Positions 1-6,633 of a DNA stretch of 6,789 nucleotides are shown here, piece after piece. Every line of letters starts with the position of its first letter. Position 1 is the stretch's first letter. The notes below the pieces were generated by a model, which was given only the letters and a program-made list of their open reading frames with translations, had not been told where the DNA came from and did not search any database. Location: assembly GCA_028703175.1 (NCBI GenBank), contig JAQVNJ010000193.1, positions 1-6,789 of the forward strand, read 5' to 3'. Position numbers and translations under genes: made by a program. The DNA is from JAAYCB01 sp012744395. Lineage in GTDB: Bacteria > Planctomycetota > Planctomycetia > Pirellulales > Thermoguttaceae.

Positions 1-1113
1 CACACCGGCCGCAGCCGAAACGACCAGGTGGCGACCGACATGCGGCTCTGGGTCCGCGATGCGATCGACGAGGTTGACCTTGCGCTGGCGGAGTTGCAGG
101 CGGCTTTTGTCGGCCGCTGCGATGCCGACTTCGACGTGATCCTGCCCGGCTATACACACATGCAGCGTGCCCAGCCGGTACTTGCCCCCCACTATTGGCT
201 CGCTTACTGTGAGAAGTACCAAAGGGACCGCGATCGGCTGGCCGACTGCCGCCGCCGAGTCAACGTGTCGAGCCTGGGCACGGCCGCGTTGGCTGGGACG
301 AGCCTGCCGATTGACCGAGAGGACGCCGCCCGGCGGCTGGGTTTCGACGGTGTCGCTCGAAACAGCCTCGATGTTTCGAGCGATCGCGACTTCGTGGTCG
401 AGTTTGCCTTTGTCCTGGCCCTCATTGCCGAACATTTGAGCACCTGGGCGGAGGAATGGATTCTCTGGTCGACCACCGAGTTCAATTTCCTCCGGCCGCC
501 GCAGACCTTCTGCACCGGTTCGTCGATCATGCCCCAGAAGGTGAACCCCGACGTGCTTGAGCTGATCCGTGGCAAGACCGCCCGGGTTGTGGGCAACCTG
601 GCCGGCCTGCTGGTGCTGATCAAGGGGCTGCCGTTGGCCTACAATCGCGACTTGCAGGAGGACAAGCAGCGACTGTTCGATTCGTTCGATACGGTAAACG
701 AGTCGCTCCGTCTGGCAGCGCCCCTGGTGGCGGGCGCCGAGTTGCAGCGGGCATCGATCGCCGCGCGGCTCGAACGCGGCTATCTGGATGCGACAACCTT
801 GATGGAACACTTGATCCTCCGCGGCATTCCCCAACGGACCGCGCATGGATTGGTGGGGCAGTTGGTCAACAAGGCAATGAAGCGGGGGGCGCCGCTGGCC
901 GACCTCCCGCTGGCCGATTTCCGCGCGGCCGACCCGAGCCTGGACGAAAGCGTCTACCAGGTGCTTGGCGCCCAACGAGCCGTGGCGGCCATGAAGAGCT
1001 ACGGATCGACGGCGCCGGACGAGGTGCGGCGGCAGGTCGATGAATGGAAATCCCGCGTGGCGGCCGCTGCACGCACGGCCGCTTTCACCCGGTCCGCGCC
1101 GCCCGGCGGCTGA
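1..1113 (+). CDS. argH: Argininosuccinate lyase, 3' part (5' end outside window)
   Basis: Argininosuccinate lyase is the cytoplasmic homotetramer that cleaves argininosuccinate to arginine and fumarate, the last step of arginine biosynthesis. The frame is open from base 1: the first codons read HTGRSRNDQVATD, the conserved substrate-binding block, so the gene runs in from outside and the GTG at 28 is not the start. Also visible are GYTHMQRAQP with the catalytic-region His (visible codon 53), AGTSLPIDR, and the superfamily signature GSSIMPQKVNPD (codons 173-184) with the mobile-loop catalytic Ser. About 370 residues are present. Full-length enzymes are about 460-480, so roughly 100 N-terminal residues are missing. 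No frameshift or lost active-site residue is seen. The stop TGA is at 1111-1113. The next gene starts 47 bp downstream on the same strand with no obvious terminator between, so read-through is possible. Identification is secure. Confidence 0.97.
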   Translation, partial: HTGRSRNDQVATDMRLWVRDAIDEVDLALAELQAAFVGRCDADFDVILPGYTHMQRAQPVLAPHYWLAYCEKYQRDRDRLADCRRRVNVSSLGTAALAGTSLPIDREDAARRLGFDGVARNSLDVSSDRDFVVEFAFVLALIAEHLSTWAEEWILWSTTEFNFLRPPQTFCTGSSIMPQKVNPDVLELIRGKTARVVGNLAGLLVLIKGLPLAYNRDLQEDKQRLFDSFDTVNESLRLAAPLVAGAELQRASIAARLERGYLDATTLMEHLILRGIPQRTAHGLVGQLVNKAMKRGAPLADLPLADFRAADPSLDESVYQVLGAQRAVAAMKSYGSTAPDEVRRQVDEWKSRVAAAARTAAFTRSAPPGG

Positions 1114-1160
1114 ACACCGGCGCTGCGGATCACCACTGGCAGCAGACAACGAGACACGCC

Positions 1161-3449
1161 ATGCCTGACCCCTTAAGGTTGACAATCTGGCTGATCGCTG
1201 CGTGGATGGTTTTGGGATCGCCGTCCTCCGGCGCCCAAGCGCCCCCGGTCGCAGCGCCGGCGGAGTCCGCGCCCGCAGTGCCCGTGCCCGTGCCCGTGCC
1301 CGTGCCCGTGGAGCCCGTCGAGTCGGACAGTCCGGGGGTGGCGGCGATCCTCGCCACCGCTCCGAGGACGCCGGCCGAGAAGGTCCGCGCGGCAAAAATC
1401 CTGACCGGATTCGACCGGCCGGACCTGGCCAAGCGGTTCCTGTCCGAAGTCCTCGCCGCCAATCTCGACCAGGACCAGTTGGTCTCGCTCCACGCCCAAC
1501 TCGGCGCGCCCGTGTTCGTCGAACTCACGGGTCGGCCCGAGCTGGCGCCGGAGGGGAAACAGCTTGCCGATGCCGTCCTCGAAGCGGTCCGAACCGTCCG
1601 GCAGGATACCGCCCGCTTGGAAGGCCTGGTTGACGGGCTCTCCGACGCCGACGCGGTGAAGCGCCGCGCCGCGATGCAGGGCCTGCTTGAAGGGGGCAAG
1701 GCCGCGCTGCCGGTGCTCATCGGCGCCCTGGCCGACCCGGCGAGAGCCGGCCAGCGCGACATGATCCGCGCTGCGCTGGTCCGCTTCGGGATGCCGGCCG
1801 CCGCGCCCCTGCTGGCCGCGCTGGAGAGCCCGGACGCGTCCCTGCGCGGCAGCGCGATCCAGACCCTGGCGGGTCTGCCCGCCCGGCAGCTGATGCCCTT
1901 CTACCTGGCCTCGACCCTCGATCCGGACGAAGATCCTCAAGTCCGCACGATGGCGACCCGCGCGTTGGCGACACTCGGCATGGCGGTTCCCAACCGGGCG
2001 GAAGCGGCGGCGATGCTGCTCCGCGAGGCCCGCGACTATCTGGCCGGGCGGCGGAACCTCCCTGAGGACCTCGACGGCAACGTGACCTTCTGGACGTGGG
2101 ATGTGGCGGCTGCTCGGCCGCTGGCCGAGCAGCGCCGCGTGGACGACGCCCGCCTGGCGCTGGCCGCCCGCCTCGCGGCCGGCGCCCACCGCGTGGCCCC
2201 GGCCGACGACCAGGTGCGACTGTTCCACCTGCTGACGGCGCTCGAGAACGCCGCTCGCCGGGCGGGCCTCGGCCAACCGCTGCGAATCGAGGCCGATTCG
2301 CCGGCCGGGATCGCCGCCGCCGCCGGCCTGAAGACCGTCGACCAGGTGCTCCTCCAGGCTCTCGAAAGCGACATGCCGGGGGCGGCGATCGCCGCGGCGC
2401 AAATCCTCGGCGCGCGCGGAGACATGCTGGCCGTGCTGATGGGCGATCCCGCGGGAACGCCGCTGGTCAAGGCGGTCCGCCACGGCGATGCCCGGGTCCG
2501 GTTCGCCGCCCTCGAGGCGATCCTCCGGCTCGATCCGCGGGCGGCGTTTCCGGGCTCGGCGAGCGTCACCGACGCCGCCCTCTTCTTCGCCGCCTCGCAA
2601 GGCCGCCGCGCGGCCCTGGTGGCCGGCCCGAGCACGGCCGAGTCGCAGCGGATCGCCGGCTATCTCGCTGCGATTGGCTTTGTGGTCGAGACCGCCCGTT
2701 CCGGCCGCGAATTGATCGACCTGGCCTTGCGGTCGGCCGACTACGAGCTGGCGCTGGTCGACATGGGGCTGGAACGGCCGCCGGTCGACCTGTTTCTCCA
2801 GCAGCTTCGCCACGACAATCGGACCGCCCGGCTCCCGGTCGGCATCCTGGCCCGCGACGGCGAGTTGGTCCGCGCGGAACGCGCGGCGGAACGGGACGGG
2901 CTGGCGGCCGCGTTTCCCCGCCCGCATTCCCAAGAGGTTGTCGCCTCGCAGGTGGGGCGGACCCTGGTCCTGGCCGGTCAACGGGTGGAAGCCTCGGAGC
3001 GGCTCGCGCGGGCCGCCAAGGCAATGCAGTGGATCGCCGATTGGAGCGCCGGCCACGAGGTGTTCCGCCTCCCCCGCCAGATCGATCCGGTCTACGAGGC
3101 CCTGTTCCACCCCGAACTGGCCGAGCAGGCGACGGCAATTCTCGCCAACTCGCCGACGCCCGAAGCGCAAAAGGCCCTGATCGACCTGGCAAGCCGCTCG
3201 ACGCAGCCCCTTGAGCGGCGTAAAGCGGCCGTCGAAGCCCTCTGGGACAACGTAGGCAAGCGCGGGGTCCTGCTCACCTCCAGCGAAATCCTCCTCCAAT
3301 ACGATCGCTACAACCAAGGCGAGAACCTCGACGAGGCTTCCCGGCACGTCCTGGCTGCGATCTTGAATTGCCTGGAAACGCCCTGGAAACTGTCGCAGCA
3401 AGCGAAGGCCCCTGAGCAACCGCCGGGCGCCCCGCAGCCCGAACCATGA
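1161..3449 (+). CDS. Exported HEAT-repeat protein with degenerate receiver-like domain
   Basis: Function unknown. I place the start at ATG 1161 (762 aa), not at the in-frame ATG 1044 inside argH, because 1161 gives a clean signal peptide: MPDPLR, hydrophobic LTIWLIAAWMVLG, then AQA at residues 25-27 before the likely cut. No strong Shine-Dalgarno is visible. Next come a Pro/Val/Ala linker (28-60), a helical region with HEAT-like repeats (about 157-275), a further helical and HEAT-like part (about 395-460), then about 120 residues (483-604) that read like a response-regulator receiver fold. In it LALVDM places Asp534 where the phosphorylated Asp would be, but the acidic pair of strand 1 and the conserved Lys (here AAFPRP) are absent. 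A last HEAT-like block (about 615-730) and a Pro-rich tail follow. HEAT repeats are protein-binding scaffolds. The stop overlaps the sigma54 activator by ATGA, implying coupled translation and a shared role. The gene call is firm, the receiver reading is moderate. Confidence 0.85.
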   Translation: MPDPLRLTIWLIAAWMVLGSPSSGAQAPPVAAPAESAPAVPVPVPVPVPVEPVESDSPGVAAILATAPRTPAEKVRAAKILTGFDRPDLAKRFLSEVLAANLDQDQLVSLHAQLGAPVFVELTGRPELAPEGKQLADAVLEAVRTVRQDTARLEGLVDGLSDADAVKRRAAMQGLLEGGKAALPVLIGALADPARAGQRDMIRAALVRFGMPAAAPLLAALESPDASLRGSAIQTLAGLPARQLMPFYLASTLDPDEDPQVRTMATRALATLGMAVPNRAEAAAMLLREARDYLAGRRNLPEDLDGNVTFWTWDVAAARPLAEQRRVDDARLALAARLAAGAHRVAPADDQVRLFHLLTALENAARRAGLGQPLRIEADSPAGIAAAAGLKTVDQVLLQALESDMPGAAIAAAQILGARGDMLAVLMGDPAGTPLVKAVRHGDARVRFAALEAILRLDPRAAFPGSASVTDAALFFAASQGRRAALVAGPSTAESQRIAGYLAAIGFVVETARSGRELIDLALRSADYELALVDMGLERPPVDLFLQQLRHDNRTARLPVGILARDGELVRAERAAERDGLAAAFPRPHSQEVVASQVGRTLVLAGQRVEASERLARAAKAMQWIADWSAGHEVFRLPRQIDPVYEALFHPELAEQATAILANSPTPEAQKALIDLASRSTQPLERRKAAVEALWDNVGKRGVLLTSSEILLQYDRYNQGENLDEASRHVLAAILNCLETPWKLSQQAKAPEQPPGAPQPEP
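1281..1310 (+). repeat. Tandem hexamer (CCCGTG)x5 inside the HEAT protein gene
   Basis: Five perfect copies of CCCGTG encode (Pro-Val)5, residues 41-50, in the linker just after the signal peptide. A diverged copy (GCAGTG) precedes it and a Pro-Val pair follows. The unit is a multiple of three, so gain or loss of copies by slippage would only change linker length and keep the frame. Confidence 0.9.
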
Positions 3450-4504
3450 GCCAGCTGTTTTCTCGGCCAGACCGCGAAGAGACGGGACCTCCGATTCCGG
3501 GCCTGATCGGCTCGGGGCCGGCGATGCAGGAGGTCTACCGGCTGACGCGCCAGGTCGCCCGCTCGAACGCCTCGGTCCTGCTGCTCGGCGAAACCGGCAC
3601 GGGAAAGGAACTGATCGCCAAGGCGATCCATGCCCTCAGCCACCGCGGCAGCGGCCCGTTCATTCGCGTCAATTGCGGGGCGCTGGCGGAAAACCTGCTC
3701 GAAAGCGAACTGTTCGGCCATGTTCGCGGCGCGTTCACCGGCGCCGTGACGCATCGAACCGGCCGCTTCGAAGCGGCCCACACCGGGACCGTGTTCCTCG
3801 ACGAGATCAACTCGACGACGGCAAAACTCCAGGTCAAGCTGCTCCGCGTCCTCCAGGAGCACGAGTTCGAACGCGTCGGCGACACGCAGACGATCCGCGT
3901 CGACACCCGCGTGATCGCCGCCAGCAACCGCGACCTCGTCGAAGAGGTCGAGGCCCAGCGGTTTCGCGAGGACCTCTACTACCGCCTGAACGTGATTACG
4001 ATCTATCTGCCCCCGCTCCGCCAGCGGCGCGAAGACATCCCCGAGTTGGTCGGCCACTTCCTTAGAATCTACAACGAAGCGAACGGCCGCCACGTCCCGC
4101 ACGTCGAGCGTAGCGCGATGGACTCGCTGATCGCCTACTCCTGGCCGGGCAATGTCCGCGAACTGCAAAACTACATCGAGCGGGCCGTCGTCCTCGCCCC
4201 CGGCGACGAACTCACGGTGGACCTGTTGCCCGAGGCCGTGCGCGGCCAGAAGCGGCCCCGGATCGGACGCCACAAGCCCGTCGATCTCCGCGCGTTTGCC
4301 GCCGAACTGGTCGAATACGGGTTGGACAGCGCGGGGCCCGACGGCGAGAACCTGCACGCAAGAATCGTCAACGGAGTGGAACGCGAACTGATCGCCCAGG
4401 TCATGGTCCGATGCGACAACGTCCAGATCAAGGCGGCCGCGCGGCTGGGCATCAACCGCAACACGCTGCGAAAGAAGCTGAACGAATACGATCTGGAAGA
4501 CTGA
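3446..4504 (+). CDS. Sigma54-dependent transcriptional activator (AAA+ / Fis HTH), no sensory domain
   Basis: A bacterial enhancer-binding protein that uses ATP hydrolysis to open sigma54-RNA polymerase promoters in the cytoplasm. The 352 residues hold Walker A GETGTGKE (48-55), the sigma54-contacting loop GAFTGA (95-100, intact), Walker B TVFLDE (115-120), sensor I around IAASNRD, arginine-finger region FREDLYYRLNV (173-183), sensor II WPGNVREL (233-240), a linker, and a Fis-type helix-turn-helix ending KAAARLGINRNTLRKKL (329-344). Only about 20 residues precede the AAA+ core, so there is no receiver, GAF or PAS domain. Control must come from a partner protein (as PspF is controlled by PspA), from expression level, or from the DNA site. 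Walker B is followed by IN rather than the common IG. ATG 3446 overlaps the upstream stop (ATGA) and has no Shine-Dalgarno of its own, so translation is probably coupled to the HEAT gene. The class is certain, the target is unknown. Confidence 0.96.
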   Translation: MSQLFSRPDREETGPPIPGLIGSGPAMQEVYRLTRQVARSNASVLLLGETGTGKELIAKAIHALSHRGSGPFIRVNCGALAENLLESELFGHVRGAFTGAVTHRTGRFEAAHTGTVFLDEINSTTAKLQVKLLRVLQEHEFERVGDTQTIRVDTRVIAASNRDLVEEVEAQRFREDLYYRLNVITIYLPPLRQRREDIPELVGHFLRIYNEANGRHVPHVERSAMDSLIAYSWPGNVRELQNYIERAVVLAPGDELTVDLLPEAVRGQKRPRIGRHKPVDLRAFAAELVEYGLDSAGPDGENLHARIVNGVERELIAQVMVRCDNVQIKAAARLGINRNTLRKKLNEYDLED

Positions 4505-4597
4505 CCCCCCCGCGGCAGCGGCCGGTGGCCTGGGAAACCGGAGTCAGCGGATTCTCATGGCCGCGCCAACCGCGCGCAAGCCCTCGCGGAGCGCCCT

Positions 4598-4626
4598 ATA
4601 GCATTTGTTCCCGTATGTGCCATAAT
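4598..4626 (+). promoter_or_regulatory. Candidate housekeeping promoter for the STAS-ATPase pair (extended -10)
   Basis: TGCCATAAT at 4618-4626 is an extended -10: TG, one base, then CATAAT, five of six matches to TATAAT. The hexamer 17 bp upstream (ATAGCA, 4598-4603) is a poor -35, as is common with extended -10 promoters. It lies in the AT-richest part of the 166-bp gap and would start RNA near 4633, leaving a leader of about 38 nt before the STAS start. The gap also holds weak GC-rich hairpins (for example CCGCG/CGCGG at 4570-4589) without a U-tract, so I do not call a terminator after the sigma54 activator. Confidence 0.4.
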
Positions 4627-4658
4627 TATTTCGGCGAACCCAACCTCGGCGGCTCGAC

Positions 4659-4663
4659 GGGAG
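4659..4663 (+). promoter_or_regulatory. Shine-Dalgarno for the STAS gene
   Basis: GGGAG sits 7 nt before ATG 4671, which supports that start. The initiation context is stronger than that of the two upstream genes. Confidence 0.6.
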
Positions 4664-4670
4664 ACCCCTG

Positions 4671-5027
4671 ATGGAATTGAACGTGCTTTCCGGCGACGGC
4701 CCAGTCCTCCACGTGGGAGTCGAGGGTGCTGTTTCCATGGCTGCGCTGGCCGAACAGTCGGAGTCGCTTGCCGAGCTGCTCAAGGATCGGGGGTACAAAA
4801 CGGCGGTCTTGTTGAACCTTGCGAACGCCGAGCAGATCGACTCGGCGGGCATGAGTTGGCTGGTCGTCCAGCACAAGCGATTCTGCGACGCGGGAGGGCA
4901 ATTCGTGATCCATTCGGTTCCCTACACCGTCATGGAGACCTTCAAGGTGATGCGATTGGACCGGGTCTTGAACCTGGCCGACAATCAAGCGGAAGCGATG
5001 AAGCTCGTTCCAGGAGCGGCAGGATGA
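4671..5027 (+). CDS. STAS-domain protein, SpoIIAA-like anti-anti-sigma type
   Basis: A 118-residue single STAS domain, the length of SpoIIAA or RsbV. In those systems the unphosphorylated protein binds an anti-sigma or other partner, and a HATPase kinase switches it off by phosphorylating one Ser. Visible here are strand VLHVGVEGAV, strand AVLLNLANAEQIDSAG, and helix MSWLVVQHKRFCDAGG. IDSAG places Ser58 directly after Asp57, the position matching the phosphorylated Ser of SpoIIAA, so it is probably switchable. No kinase (RsbW/SpoIIAB type) or PP2C phosphatase is in the window. The stop overlaps the start of the GspE-like ATPase (ATGA), so the natural inference is that this STAS protein works with that ATPase or its machine rather than with a sigma factor. 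Fold assignment is good, partner unknown. Confidence 0.88.
   Translation: MELNVLSGDGPVLHVGVEGAVSMAALAEQSESLAELLKDRGYKTAVLLNLANAEQIDSAGMSWLVVQHKRFCDAGGQFVIHSVPYTVMETFKVMRLDRVLNLADNQAEAMKLVPGAAG
5012..5016 (+). promoter_or_regulatory. Shine-Dalgarno fixing the ATPase start
   Basis: AGGAG lies 7 nt before ATG 5024, inside the end of the STAS gene. It decides for the short 412-residue ATPase over the longer in-frame ORF from ATG 4856, whose extra N-terminus is Arg/Gly-rich out-of-frame translation of the STAS gene. Confidence 0.7.
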
Positions 5028-6262
5028 CCAGCGAACTGCCGGGATGCCCGCTGGACGGGATGAATCTTGACGAGATGTCGGTGGAGCTGGCCATCCGGCA
5101 ACTGTTCGACTACGCCGCCGCGCTGCCGGCGAGCGACATTTTCCTCACGGCCCACGAGAACAGCGTCGCCGTCTCGGTCCGCCACCTCGGCACCTACAAG
5201 TGCGTTGCGGCGATCGTCGCGTCGGCCGGCCGGCATTTCATCAACCACGTCAAGGCAAGTGCCGGAATGGACGTGGCCCAGCGGCGCCGTCCCGCGGACG
5301 GCCGATGGCTGTACCCGATGGAGAACGGGAAGAGACTCGACGTCCGCGTGAGCACGATCCCCACACTCTACGGCGAAGATATGGCGATCCGCCTGCTCGA
5401 TAGCAGCATCGGCCTGATGGAGCTGGAGAACCTGGGGTTCCATCGCAAGAGCCTGGATATCATGATGAGCCTGCTCGCGCGGCCGAGCGGGTTGATCCTC
5501 GTCACGGGGCCGGCCGGGGCGGGCAAGACGACGACGCTCTATAGCTGCCTACAGTATCTCAACGACGGCACGCGCAAGATCAATACGATCGAAGACCCGA
5601 TCGAGTACGTTCTCGACGGCGTCCGCCAGTCCCAGGTCAATCCGAAAATCCGGCTCGGATTCCCCGAACTCCTGACGAGCGTCCTCCGCCAGTCGCCCGA
5701 CGTGATCATGGTCGGCGAGATCCGCGATCCGATTACCGCCGAGACGGCGGTGCGGGCGGCCAACAGCGGCCAGCTGGTCTTCGCCACCCTCCACGCGCCG
5801 ATCGCCGCCGGGGCGGTCGACAGCATGCTCGCCCTGGACGTCGTCCCCTACTTCCTTTCGACCTGCCTGATCGGCGTCGTCTCGCAGCGGCTCGTTCGCA
5901 CCCTCTGTGAAGAGTGCCGCATGTCGTTCGATCTGAGCGCCGCCCCGGAGACCTTCCGAGACATCAAGCACCTCCTCGAGCCGGGCCAGGGCGAGTGTCT
6001 TTACTCCTCGCCCGGCTGCGAACACTGCAACCACACCGGATTCACCAACCGGACCGGCGTTGTCGAAGTCCTTCGCGCGACCACGGAAATCCGCCAGATG
6101 ATCGTCGAACGGCGGCGCGCGCGGGAGATCAGCGACATGGCCGTTCGCCAGGGGATGCTCGACTTGCGCCACGGGGCCTTGCTGAAAGTGGCCCAGGGCG
6201 TAACCTGCATGGAGGAGGTCGTGCGGAGGATCCCCATGGAGTACCTGCTGCCCGAGGACTGA
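5024..6262 (+). CDS. Short GspE/PilB-family secretion or pilus ATPase
   Basis: A hexameric ATPase of the type II secretion / type IV pilus assembly family, acting on the cytoplasmic side of the inner membrane to power assembly of pilin-like fibres. The 412 residues hold the N2-type PAS-like domain (ASDIFLTAHENSVAVSVRHLGT, about 37-57; PADGRW, 90-95), Walker A GPAGAGKTTT (162-171), Asp box NTIEDPIEY (187-195), Walker B DVIMVGE (226-232), His box GQLVFATLH (249-257), and two CxxC pairs (C295/C298 and C332/C335) forming the zinc site typical of GspE/PilB and absent from PilT. Family members usually have about 550-600 residues. The N1 (MshEN-like) domain that docks on the membrane partner or binds c-di-GMP is missing: only about 35 residues precede N2. 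Walker A has Ala for the usual Thr and Ser (GPTGSGKT), but all catalytic positions are kept. No GspF/PilC, pilin or secretin gene is adjacent. It is co-transcribed with the STAS gene. Confidence 0.93.
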   Translation: MTSELPGCPLDGMNLDEMSVELAIRQLFDYAAALPASDIFLTAHENSVAVSVRHLGTYKCVAAIVASAGRHFINHVKASAGMDVAQRRRPADGRWLYPMENGKRLDVRVSTIPTLYGEDMAIRLLDSSIGLMELENLGFHRKSLDIMMSLLARPSGLILVTGPAGAGKTTTLYSCLQYLNDGTRKINTIEDPIEYVLDGVRQSQVNPKIRLGFPELLTSVLRQSPDVIMVGEIRDPITAETAVRAANSGQLVFATLHAPIAAGAVDSMLALDVVPYFLSTCLIGVVSQRLVRTLCEECRMSFDLSAAPETFRDIKHLLEPGQGECLYSSPGCEHCNHTGFTNRTGVVEVLRATTEIRQMIVERRRAREISDMAVRQGMLDLRHGALLKVAQGVTCMEEVVRRIPMEYLLPED

Positions 6263-6307
6263 GCGGCGGTCGATCGCATTCGCGGCGCGCGGCGTGCAGA
6301 GGGATCG

Positions 6308-6324
6308 CCCCGCCCGCCCCGCCC
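6308..6324 (-). other. G-quadruplex motif, single-base loops, minus strand
   Basis: The + strand reads CCCCGCCCGCCCCGCCC, so the minus strand has four runs of 3-4 G separated by single C loops. This is the loop arrangement known to give the most stable intramolecular quadruplexes. It is also an exact 9-bp tandem repeat (CCCCGCCCG twice, 6308-6325). It begins 46 nt after the ATPase stop codon. Confidence 0.7.
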
Positions 6325-6425
6325 GCGCCTGCGGCCCGATCGGGCGGATGGCCCCAGGGAGAGGTGAACCGCGCGCCCGATCGCCACCGTTTGCCAGTGG
6401 TTTTTCGCGGCTGATCCACCCGTCG

Positions 6426-6438
6426 TGTAGATTCTACA
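6426..6438. promoter_or_regulatory. Operator-like palindrome TGTAGA-T-TCTACA
   Basis: A perfect 6-bp inverted repeat with a single central base. A -10-like hexamer TACAAT (6435-6440) overlaps its right arm, but no good -35 is present. The centre lies about 183 bp before the start site predicted for the sigma54 promoter at 6588-6604, a distance usual for enhancer sites of sigma54 activators. It could bind the Fis-type activator encoded at 3446-4504 or an unrelated repressor. The symmetry is certain, the function inferred. Confidence 0.4.
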
Positions 6439-6587
6439 ATCCTGGTCTTCCACGATTTGGCAGTCAGCCCACCCCCTTTGCGAGCGATGGGCGTTCCTCG
6501 GCGGTTGTTTGTAAATCATTTCCATCCAATGGTTTAGGAGATTCGTCGCCATCCCCGTCGATGGTCCACTTCCGCAGCTTCTCCCGA

Positions 6588-6604
6588 TTGGCACACCAGT
6601 TGCA
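6588..6604 (+). promoter_or_regulatory. Near-consensus sigma54 (-24/-12) promoter
   Basis: TTGGCACACCAGTTGCA matches the sigma54 consensus YTGGCACG-N4-TTGCW at every defined position except the last G of the -24 box (A here). The GG (6590-6591) and GC (6602-6603) dinucleotides are separated by exactly 10 bp, as needed for one face of sigma54 contact. The start site would be near 6615. It is the only such match I found in the non-coding parts of the window, and the same locus encodes a sigma54 activator. Caveat: the same bases encode CNWCAN in an open minus-strand frame, so chance cannot be excluded without conservation data. Confidence 0.6.
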
Positions 6605-6633
6605 CCTGGAGGTTTGTGGTTTGGCAGTCGCCG

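Noticed and set aside
1127..1145. TGGCAG before the HEAT gene as a sigma54 -24 box
   Set aside because: No GC dinucleotide with preceding TT at the required 10-bp spacing.
1044..1160. N-terminal extension of the HEAT protein to ATG 1044
   Set aside because: It would overlap argH by 70 bp and bury the signal peptide. ATG 1161 places the hydrophobic segment at the N-terminus.
1179..1184. Perfect -35 hexamer TTGACA
   Set aside because: It lies inside the signal-peptide coding region and no -10-like hexamer follows at 16-18 bp.
1173..3419. A 748-codon open frame on the minus strand across the HEAT gene
   Set aside because: It is a shadow of a high-GC3 gene: the composition is rich in Arg, Gly and Gln, with no recognisable domain. 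The + strand frame has a signal peptide, HEAT repeats and an overlap with the next gene.
3308..4357. A 349-codon minus-strand frame across the sigma54 activator
   Set aside because: The + strand carries every AAA+ motif in order. The minus frame shows none and is again a GC-skew shadow.
4856..5023. N-terminal extension of the ATPase to ATG 4856
   Set aside because: The added 56 residues are out-of-frame STAS sequence, rich in Arg and Gly. AGGAG before ATG 5024 and the ATGA overlap favour the short start.
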